From Undaria pinnatifida (taxonomy: Eukaryota > Sar > Phaeophyceae > Laminariales > Alariaceae), in NCBI GenBank assembly GCA_012845835.1, contig JABAKD010000011.1, forward strand, positions 14,335,214 to 14,399,213: DNA of 64,000 bases, in the 5' to 3' direction. Every line of letters begins with the position of its first letter. Within the stretch, counting starts at the first letter, position 1. The notes beneath the pieces are model-generated. The model saw only the letters and a program-made list of their open reading frames with translations, was not told the DNA's origin and ran no database searches. Below are positions 58,351-64,000 of the stretch, piece by piece. The translations under genes and the position numbers were made by a program.

Positions 58351-61300
58351 CTAGTAGTAGTAATAGTACGGGTTGCATGTTTCGGGGTTAACTGATGTTT
58401 CTGACGTTCTGACGTTCTGACGTTCTGACCTCTCTAGTGCGGTTGTCCTCAAGCGTGCAACTGTCGGTTAGTATGGTAATACTACGGGTGTGTTTGTTTT
58501 GAAGACTATTAGTAGCGTATAGCAGCTTAATGATAGTCGGGTTGCGCGAAGGGATGACGAACGTGTTGGAAAGTCATATTTCGGGTGATATATAGAGCTC
58601 CCCATGGTACAATTTTAATAGGACCTCACAAACTTATAAGAATATGCGGCATCCCTAGCGTGGGATAACAAATATCATACTATCATACTATCATACTGTC
58701 GTACTGTCATACTATAATCATATCATACTACCACACTCTGTGAAAGCGTATCAGGTAAATAGTTTGAAGCATATGCCGTGGACTTGCTCCGTAGTGCCCT
58801 CGTCATCCTGGTAGGGTACATAGTTTCAACCATCTGCTGTAATATCGTCAGAAATGTACGGCATGGTCATCATGGGGCCATCGTTCTTCATGTATTTCGT
58901 TACACGTCTGGCCGCGGTAGGGAAAGGCACTTGCAGAATCCTGCAACAAAGAATGATGGGGAAATTGAGGACACAGTAGGTTTGGGACTTACACTGTAGG
59001 TAGGAAGCAGACGTGTGGACTGTCGGAAAAATATGGATCTGAATGATACCTGTGCGTGGCTACACAAACAAATGAGGTGCAACCTGAGCCAAACGTGGTG
59101 CAACGTGAGTCAATGGGCTTCATTCAACACATTGCAGATAATCTGCTCAAGCGTAACTTCTGAATATGGCTTACCCCGTAGTGCTCTCCTCGTCCGGATA
59201 GAGGAAATAGGGGCTGCGCACGTTGAAGTCCGGCCGAAGGGTCTTGAGCGGCTTGAAGCACAGCAGTGTCATCCCCTTGGGGAACAAAGCTTTCAGACCT
59301 GCCTGCAGTGTCAACGATACGTCGTTCCGCGGTAACATGAAGAAATTATCGATCACAACGAGAGGGAGGGGGTGAACAAGAACAACGAGCAGTCAGCACG
59401 AGATGGAGGAGGTGCGTGCCGCGGTGGAATATATGAACACGAAAAAAAACCAGCCAAAACGAGAGGGAGGGAGTGCGATGGGCGTCAGCCCCTTGGGGTA
59501 CGGCGCTTTCAAGCCCGCCTGTTAGGTCAACAATAGGTCGTTCAGCGGGACACAAGTACGATGAGCCGTCAAAACGAGAGGAAGCGAGTAAAAAAGACCA
59601 ATGAACAAACCAAGGATAGTGAACAGTCAGAATGGGAGGGAGGGAGTGTCGAGGGGTGCCGTTTTTTTGTTCGCCGCATCCATAGATGGTGGTCGAGTTA
59701 GATCATACTGTGCGGGGTGGAAAACGTTACCTCCGGAGAAGGGGGATGGTCATACCACGTAGTGTGCATATGGCAAGGCACTTAATTTGTTTTCCGCTGC
59801 GGCCATTTCCAGAGAGAGCAATTGGTATATCTGGTACTATATAACGAACGCTCGCTCGTTACATAGTACCAGATATACCAATTGCCATCTCTGGCAATGG
59901 TCATCAAGGAAACGCAAATTAAGTGCCTCGTTACACGGTACCAGGTATACCAATTGCTGTCTCTGGAAATGGCCACAACGGAAAACAATTTAATTAGTTT
60001 GATGCTGTCATCCGTATGCAAGGAAGTACGCACAAGATGCCGAAGTCTCCTCACAAGAAGTTCTCACAAGGACGCAGCATACTCTGCATGCGAAGGAATC
60101 CCTCACGGCGCTTCGCGTTTGATGCACGCAATGTCCGCCTGATCGGTGAAAACCCGACGTCCTCTATCCCGGTATTGTCGAGATGCGAGGGTCCATGGTC
60201 TGACATGACAGACTGCGGCAATGCATGCTCAACCATTAAACCTCCTTCCTCCCTCCTCTAACCCTTACCTCCCCCCACACACACCAGAACACATCTAAAA
60301 TAACTCGAAGCTATCGTCCATACGCAAGAAAACACGCACAAGATGCGGAAGTACGCCTCACAAGGGGTTCTTCGTTCGATGCGGTCCACCCTTCGGATTC
60401 GCCGAACAGCGTTTCGCGCTTGATGCTTGGTGCAAGCAACATCCCCCCTGGTCGGAGAAAACACGACGTGCTCCGTTCCAGCATCGTAGGGATGCGAGAG
60501 GCTATAAAGTCTGACAGACTGCGGCCATGCATGGCAATGGTTAATGATTGCACCCCCCTCCTCCCTCCCTTAACCCTTCTCCCAACCCTTACCCTCTCCC
60601 CAAGCGTGCCAACAAGCACCATGACTCACCATTTCGTCCTTGGAGACGTAAGCCCTCTCCCCGGCGAATTCCAGGTACGTGCGGACCTCGTGATCGTCCA
60701 ATTGAGCGCCTGTTTTCTCGTCCATCAACTATCATATTACGAATGAAACATCAAGACATGATGAACGACGGCAAGACAAGAGGTGAGCGCTTGAGTTTCT
60801 AGAATGAGCAAAAAACAAGCGCGAGGCCGAAAGATCAGCGCGAAAAAGAGAGGGGCGCTAGAACGTTCGCATGGGGCAGCATGACGAGCGATGTCAACGG
60901 GAGAGAGGAGTGGTCAAACGTTTGAATAGCATTGAAGCAAGCACAAAGCTGGACTGTCTGTACACCCTAAATGTTCCATATGCCGTCGTCTCAACGCGCC
61001 ATGGGAATGGCCGCGGCACGGCACATGGCATGTTCGTTCGGCGACGCCTCCCAATTTGACTACCGACGCGCCTCACCTTGCTATGATCTGCGAACTATTG
61101 GCATAACATACACATCATGACAATTCCATGTTTTCGCTTGAGCGATTACCGACGCTTTGCGCTTCACCTTGCTGATGATCTGGACCGGCTTGTTGCTCCT
61201 AGCGTCGAGATGGATAGGATACGGTCTCCTCGCAGGGTGCACCATGTTGAACAGCTTCAGCCCACATGAGCAGGAAAAAGACAAGTACAGTGCGCGGCGC

Positions 61301-64000
61301 CACGTGAGGAACTCTGATTTCAGGCCAGGCCCCAACTGTTAGCAGGGTGGGCCCTACACTATACATCCGACAGCGCCCGGTGGCTTTGACGGCCAGACCA
61401 AGTCACCAACCAGAGTGGTAGAGCTATCCATCACTGGTACTGACCTAGCGATATCTACTGACCTCCACGTCGAAAGCGATCGCCGTTCCCTCTGGCCCTT
61501 CCCGTAGATGGAACGGCATTCGCGCTAGCTGATACAGTTGGCGCGTGCGCGTGCCAGAGAGCGAGAGAGCGAGAGCGAGAGCGAGAGAGCGAGAGAGCGA
61601 AAGGGCGAGAGCGAGAGAGCGAGAGAGCGAGAGAGCGAGAGAGCGAGAGATATGAGATGTGAGAACAAAGCGACAATGCCGTTGGCCCAAGAGGCAAGCC
61701 GGGCAGCATCACAAGACAATCAATCGCTCGTCGCGGTCGACGTTTGCCGCCGACGTGTTACCAACTTCAACGGAACACAACATTCCGGAATTTCATCATC
61801 AACCGCACGCACGTTTGGTTTCGGTTAGACATATTATTCCTAAGGTTGCTTCCACTCCAGAGTTATTGAAGCCTATTTCGTGAACGCGGACTAGACTATG
61901 GCCATGAGTTCATGCGAGAACAACAGCAACAACAACAACAACAACAACAGCAACAACAACTGCTGCTTGCCGCACTGCTGCTAAAGCCCGACTTCTGCAC
62001 CCTGTGCACCCGGGCACGTCAGTAACAGGAACCACGCTCACCCGCCTCTTCTTGAACTCCTTGCGTCGAACCTTATCCATGAGTTCGTTCGTCGAATCGA
62101 CTCCGTCGCCGATCGACTGCACAGCAGACGCGGCAGACGACGATTGGTAAAAATAAAGCTTTAATGTTTAAGAACACAGGCACACAACACGCGTGGGAGA
62201 TGCGGCCGCGCCGTTCAGCATCAAACGCATCGCAACCAACGATGGAACACCACACACCACAGGCGACACCGAGCATCACACTCATGCCGCCGACGTATAC
62301 AGGCCTCCGACAACGTTCGTTGTCTCGACTGACGGAGTGCACAGCAGAGTCATGGGGGGATGCAGCCTAACCTTAAACCAATCAACGTCAACCGAGTCAA
62401 ACCAACGCCTAAACGCCAAAACCGTTCAGCGAAAACAGGCCACACCAACACTTCTACCCAGCAGGCGGCACGGCACGAGCATCACAATCTTACTGGTGAC
62501 GTAGGTGGGGGCGCAAAGAAGTACGACCAGCATGCGTCATGTCGCGGACGTGTCAGATACCTCCGCTCATTGCAGCTCGGGGTACATCCCTACACCCCTA
62601 CCCCAGCCTCCCGGGCTGAATCGTCTTGCTGATGCTGCTTTATCGCCTCCCTTTTGTCCGCAATTCCCCCTCTTAAGGTCCCAAAGAGGTTATTAGCCCT
62701 CTGGGGGCCATGTATAGCAACCAAAAAAACGACGAGAACGACTTCATCAAGCGTCGAGCGTGAGCGGGCAGCAGCAAAATAAGTATCGCTATTCCGCGCA
62801 AGTGTTGGACAGCTCCTTACACGGTAGTTCAGAACCCTGTGTTACCTCGGCAGGCAGGCAGGCAGGCAGGCAGGCGGGCAGGCAGGCCAGGCCGCTTGAC
62901 GTGGCCGGTGTTACCATCGTCACGCCGTTGAAAGACTCGACACTTCGTCCCTCTTAAGTCACTTTATAGTCCCAAAGGCGTTGACCCTATTGACACTGCA
63001 TTCCTATTTTTGGGGACGAAACACTTGCAAAAATAGAGTTTAAAAAAAGTTAAATTTAGGATATATTCGCATTTTTAACCGGGTTAAGCCTTGTGCAGCA
63101 TTATCACCTGCTCGTTGTAGTCGTCTCCGCTTCCCGTGAGGATGGCGTGGTAGTACTTGTCGGGATGGAAGGATTTCCCATCCCTCTTCATATGGAACAG
63201 CTGGATCTCGATCGACGCATTCACAGCATCCTGCGAAAACCATAGCAACGAGGAACGTAGAAAAACGCGCCGGTTGAACAATGCGGTACAGCATCGGCCG
63301 CACCCAACGACGCAAAAATACACTTGCCCGACCAAGCGGCACCTTACTGACCACATCTTGTCAGCTCGATAAGCGGAAGACAACCGTACGGGGTGATATT
63401 TGGTGGCATCCTTCCGACAAAATGCGCGTTGGTTGGGTCACAAGGCAAGTTATTGCTATTGCTAGATGCAGTGTCCGAAGTAGGATGCAAGGAACTGCAC
63501 GACACGCGTGTGTATCCCTATTCGCAGCTTCACCGGCCCAGTAGACGTCTAAAGTAAATGGCCGTATACCCGGGTCCCAGCAGGGGTCATACAATCATAT
63601 AGGGGGTGCTACAGCACAATCATGTAGGCCCATGAACACGAAACACTTGGTACTGTGTGTAATAAGCACATCAGGCTCGCTTTCGGGGGGCGCTACTGTA
63701 GGAATAATTGGACAAAAAAACGTGCTCAGCGGAGAGATCTACACGGAATCCGAATCGGGTATGTGATACCCTATGCTCAGGGTTAGCGCCAAAATAAGGC
63801 GTCAAGCGTTGCTCAGATAAGGTGTTATTAGTCAGCGGGCCCATACTGTGTGGGCTATTGTATCAGGTGACATTGGAGGCACCTTGGCGACGATGTTGAC
63901 TTTTTTCTGCTCATCTTCGTCTCCTCTCAAAGGATCGTCGTCGTTCGTGAACAGGAAGATGCGCTTGTGATCCATTGGCTGCTTGCTGCGAACCGAAACG
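45290..64000 (-). CDS. Ku70 (XRCC6) homologue, 3' fourteen exons; 5' end outside window
   Basis: Ku70 pairs with Ku80, forms a ring on broken DNA ends in the nucleus, and starts non-homologous end joining; Ku also acts at telomeres. Fourteen exons (63883-64000, 63108-63230, 62042-62116, 61463-61528, 61168-61254, 60630-60728, 59175-59302, 57811-57906, 56605-56750, 55879-55981, 54307-54384, 53151-53274, 48169-48252, 45290-45406) join in phase at GT-AG introns into 480 residues plus stop. Landmarks are DHKRIFLFTNDD (vWA), YVSKDEM, LLCFKPLKTLRP and YPDEES (core), VALLPQEE, APPGLNAIVLPFAD, RRFENPALQRHYAALQAIAL, AKRVKMEDD and the SAP-type FTMPTLKSFLKNRDLPLGGK. About 150 N-terminal residues should lie past the right edge. 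The donor after the exon at 56605 (GTTAAC) is the least typical. Introns carry a LINE end, a transposon and copies of exon pieces. Confidence 0.94.
45483..45545 (-). pseudogene. Copy of the Ku70 SAP-exon 5' edge
   Basis: GGGTAGGCATGGTGAAACGC then TTGAGCTGC (45500) repeats GGGTGGGCATGGTGAAACGT then TCCAGCTGC (45382), the exon start and its acceptor, with a 118-bp period. Confidence 0.8.
45602..46180 (-). mobile_element. 3' end of a LINE-type retrotransposon, frameshifted
   Basis: Minus-strand pieces read DIGMKTYLHGPMDYAKKLK and SPCGTTMESRTHIGGECEIY (a CxxxxxxH...C-type zinc-knuckle-like motif typical after LINE reverse transcriptases). They continue with KTIAILGDRWWPQTAKQDG, NERPNVGGV and APSRKRCVINGQIAKASNK plus stop. 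Several frames are used, so the copy is broken. It lies in the last Ku70 intron. Only the C-terminal tail is present; no catalytic reverse-transcriptase motif was seen. Confidence 0.75.
46290..46410 (-). pseudogene. Two further copies of the SAP-exon 5' edge
   Basis: GAGGGTGACAACGGTGAAGC then GCTCGAGCTAAC (46295) and GAGGGGGACAATGGTGAAGC then ACTCGAACTAAC (46378), about 85 bp apart, resemble the edge at 45382-45410. The LINE end at 45602-46180 separates them from the rest. Confidence 0.6.
47440..47545. repeat. (CAT)n array in Ku70 last intron
   Basis: About 105 bp of CATCATCGT/CACCAC triplets. Confidence 0.97.
48169..48252 (-). CDS. Ku70 exon: NLS-like bridge
   Basis: 28 residues including GTAKRVKMEDDPNKINWQEA then LAKGE. 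It aligns with the 'GSKRPKVEYSEEEL..HISKGTL' segment that precedes the Ku70 SAP domain. AKRVKMED resembles a Myc-type nuclear localisation signal. Phase 0 on both sides. Confidence 0.88.
48870..48930. repeat. Short telomere-like tract
   Basis: CCCAACCCTAACCCTATAAC then CCTGGCCCTAACGCAGG and GGTTAAGGTTAAGGCTAAGG. Interstitial and degenerate; similar CCCTAACGATAA pieces at 55640-55850. Confidence 0.5.
49340..51260 (-). pseudogene. Decayed Tc1/IS630-like (DDE_3-type) transposase
   Basis: Minus-strand pieces in order: a charged coiled-coil part (KRIEAREAACDARDAEAAAA then EQEKQRSKKGENQEQQ), then ALLDASQCKDMLLLDYGLFQ and ARTAELLRVGKGKVFK. Next come TAMIVYMDESFVHQLH (first catalytic Asp, YxDE), GMGRTSGEGLRVIVVH, ITKDGPLVSLDADDF, AEKTAEILWQPNFSARDYHA and MIIVLDNALTAMGATL (second Asp, DNA). 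Stops and frameshifts separate the pieces, and the third acidic residue is not identifiable. The transposon sits in the 4.9-kb Ku70 intron between exons 48169-48252 and 53151-53274; ends were not found. Confidence 0.72.
53151..53274 (-). CDS. Ku70 exon: bridge to C-terminal region
   Basis: 41 residues, including VDAAVSSILEAFKVSYGGDK then EDDVPAGGAKRPSGGA. It matches the low-complexity linker after the core. Acceptor TTGCAG, donor GTGAGG, ends in phase 0. Confidence 0.85.
53380..53595 (+). repeat. Dispersed repeat G, copy 2
   Basis: See 23500-23700. Ends in ATATTAATAGC and TACTACTGTAC units. Confidence 0.75.
54307..54384 (-). CDS. Ku70 exon: HYAALQAIAL
   Basis: Encodes RHYAALQAIALSEEEISWDP then EKDDNT, the 'HFRNLEALAL' helix of Ku70. 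Phases 2 in and 2 out; acceptor GTCCAG, donor GTCAGT. Confidence 0.9.
54575..54755. repeat. (CAT)n array in Ku70 intron
   Basis: About 180 bp of CATCATCGTCAT triplets with ATAATC interruptions. Confidence 0.97.
55420..55805 (-). pseudogene. Five tandem copies of the FENPALQR exon end
   Basis: CTCTGCAAC..CGG.TTTCGAAC..G.GGCAGTCGAAGACGCC blocks at about 55420, 55502, 55592, 55690 and 55766 repeat the last 45 nt of the exon at 55879-55981, with a period of 75-112 bp. The copy at 55690 even keeps a GT donor-like end. Between them lie CCCTAACCC-like pieces. Confidence 0.88.
55879..55981 (-). CDS. Ku70 exon: FENPALQR
   Basis: Encodes SQDEEGVKAAEGIVNALKLG then VFDCRRFENPALQ, equivalent to 'KAIVEKLRF.YR..SFENPVLQQ'. 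Donor GTGAGG. Five further degenerate copies of its last about 45 nt, several with donor-like ends, follow at 55420-55805. Confidence 0.93.
56075..56175 (-). pseudogene. Diverged copy of the Ku70 LPFAD exon 3' half
   Basis: Reads PPFADKIGEVKPTAEEAGR against LPFADEVREAKATVEEGDIK in the real exon, and ends at the same AAGGTT donor-like site. Its phase (2) does not match the next exon, so it is not a usable replacement. Confidence 0.75.
56195..56475 (+). repeat. Dispersed repeat C, copy 2
   Basis: See 4240-4550. Confidence 0.75.
56605..56750 (-). CDS. Ku70 exon: VALLPQEE / LPFAD motif
   Basis: Encodes MVALLPQEESMEDGMQLAPP then GLNAIVLPFADEVREAK. The family has 'VALVPQEE......Q..PPGF....LPFADD'. 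Donor GTTAAC is atypical, but phase 1 fits the next exon exactly. A diverged copy of the 3' half lies at 56075-56175. Confidence 0.9.
57250..57450. repeat. GGGTC family, third copy
   Basis: AGGGCTTTTTCACGG, then CGAGTCGGGTCGG, GACCCGATCCGATCC and GGGTCGGGTTATGGCCCGTG. Confidence 0.8.
57575..57680. repeat. 20-bp minisatellite
   Basis: Five units of ATGTAATGAGGGGATGTGTA. Confidence 0.95.
57811..57906 (-). CDS. Ku70 exon: core helices
   Basis: 32 residues including AKAFIALHEAMVAAKVYALA and RLTRANGASS, matching 'S..LF.AL...C......A.C.Y..R' of Ku70. Joins the previous exon across a codon (GG|G) and ends in phase 2 at donor GTGAGC. Confidence 0.92.
58015..58365. repeat. (GTA/GCA)n trinucleotide array
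   Basis: About 350 bp of AGTAGTAGCAGT triplets in the Ku70 intron between 57906 and 59175. Confidence 0.98.
59175..59302 (-). CDS. Ku70 exon: core GFKPL motif
   Basis: Encodes AGLKALFPKGMTLLCFKPLK then TLRPDFNVRSPYFLYPDEES. This matches the 'L.L.GFKPL......RPS.FVYPDE' block of Ku70. Ends in phase 2 at donor GTAAGC. A decayed copy of its 5' part lies at 59480-59560. Confidence 0.95.
59480..59560 (-). pseudogene. Copy of the 5' part of the LLCFKPL exon
   Basis: GCGTCAGCCCCTTGGGGTAC then GGCGCTTTCAAGCCCGCCTG and GTCAACAATAGGTCGTTC repeat the exon start and acceptor at 59262-59330. Lies upstream in gene direction, with GAGAGGGAGGGAGTG spacers on both sides. Confidence 0.8.
59690..60245 (+). repeat. 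Dispersed repeat A, long copy with hairpin insert
   Basis: Matches 18310-18725, but is lengthened by the inverted-repeat region 59800-59990. Confidence 0.75.
59819..59884. repeat. Near-perfect hairpin
   Basis: Arms CAATTGGTATATCTGGTACT then AT...AACG and its complement, with a loop of about 10 nt (ctcgct region). A third half-copy in the second orientation follows at 59930-59970. Confidence 0.9.
60300..60545 (+). repeat. Dispersed repeat A, partial copy
   Basis: CATACGCAAGAAAACACGCA to GGCCATGCATGGCAATGGTT, as in 60010-60240. Confidence 0.75.
60630..60728 (-). CDS. Ku70 exon: core with YVSKDEM
   Basis: 33 residues ending YLEFAGERAYVSKDEM, typical of the Ku70 core segment 'GG..VYFSKDE'. Acceptor ATGATAG, donor GTGAGT, phase 0. 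Confidence 0.92.
61058..61095 (-). pseudogene. Copy of the end and donor of the 61168 exon
   Basis: ACTACCGACGCGCCTCACCT then TGCTATGATCTGCGAAC repeats ATTACCGACGCTTTGCGCTT then CACCTTGCTGATGATCTGGAC at 61147-61187. Confidence 0.7.
61168..61254 (-). CDS. Ku70 exon: barrel strand
   Basis: 29 residues containing LFNMVHPARRPYPIHLDARS then NKPVQIISK, equivalent to the YNLVQ...LYRETNEPVK stretch of Ku70. Phase 0 at both ends (donor GTGAAG). Its 3' end and donor are copied at 61058-61095. Confidence 0.9.
61463..61528 (-). CDS. Ku70 exon: start of core barrel
   Basis: 22 residues, LARMPFHLREGPEGTAIAFD followed by VE. Acceptor GTATCAG, donor GTCAGT, phase 0. It is immediately flanked by a GAGAGC-rich array in the upstream intron. 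Confidence 0.85.
61555..61650. repeat. (GAGAGC)n-type array
   Basis: About 95 bp of GAGAGCGAGA units in the acceptor-side intron next to exon 61463-61528. Confidence 0.95.
61890..61990 (+). repeat. Dispersed repeat D, copy 2, with (AAC)n
   Basis: See 4795-4880. Confidence 0.7.
62042..62116 (-). CDS. Ku70 exon: basic helix before the beta-barrel
   Basis: 25 residues including STNELMDKVRRKEFKKRR, equivalent to the basic LLRKVRAKE-type helix of Ku70. Acceptor TGTGCAG, donor GTGAGC, phase 0. Confidence 0.88.
62842..62890. repeat. (GGCA)n microsatellite
   Basis: About ten GGCA units in a Ku70 intron. Confidence 0.95.
63108..63230 (-). CDS. Ku70 exon: vWA to core linker
   Basis: 41 residues, starting DAVNASIEIQLFHMKRDGK and ending GDDYNEQ. 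The acceptor is TTTTCGCAG and the donor GTGATA, phase 0 on both sides. It corresponds to the family's stretch that follows the aspartate-rich end of the vWA domain. Confidence 0.88.
63883..64000 (-). CDS. Ku70 exon: end of vWA domain (runs off right edge)
   Basis: Encodes 39 residues including MDHKRIFLFTNDDDPLRGDE, the strand-loop that in Ku70 follows the DNA-end-facing vWA core. The donor GTGCCT is weak but leaves phase 0, matching the next exon. Confidence 0.88.

Overview
This is a nuclear eukaryotic window. It has spliced genes with GT-AG introns of 0.2-8 kb, many micro- and minisatellites, tRNA-related short repeats, retroelements and a decayed DNA transposon. No prokaryotic operon or CRISPR-like structure is visible. 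Intron size and moderate GC would fit an alga or protist, perhaps a stramenopile such as a brown alga, but nothing here fixes the lineage.

Two genes are clear, both on the minus strand and head to tail. The right third (45290 to beyond 64000) holds a Ku70 (XRCC6) homologue. Fourteen exons can be joined with consistent phase into 480 residues: end of the vWA domain, Ku core, bridge with an NLS-like motif, and C-terminal SAP domain. Its N-terminus lies beyond the right edge. The middle (24942-38730) holds an SR splicing factor of ten exons and 368 residues: short RS segment, RRM1, RS/RD/RG linker, RRM2 with SWQDLK, and C-terminal RS domain. It includes a microexon of about 30 nt.

The left 24.9 kb has no recognisable host gene. 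It contains two miniature LTR retrotransposons (TRIM-like) at 114-415 and 9268-9641, and arrays at 1.9, 2.3, 6.1, 21.5, 22.4, 23.0 and 23.8 kb. It also has a 1.1 kb block filled with CTCTAGAG-type sites, an 84-bp satellite of about 14 copies followed by a GC-rich ORF region (13.9-16.4 kb), and several dispersed repeats. The 38.7-45.3 kb intergene holds a C-rich tandem array and repeat copies. The long introns of Ku70 carry a LINE 3' end, a decayed Tc1/IS630-like transposon and many simple repeats.

Three signals are not explained by ordinary annotation. First, pieces of at least five Ku70 exons are tandemly copied into the neighbouring intron or 3' flank. Second, the 9-bp dyad TACCWGGTA occurs 22 times, about 45 times the random expectation, mostly between 20 and 44 kb. 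Third, one TRIM carries a primer-binding region that extends far into tRNA-Ser.
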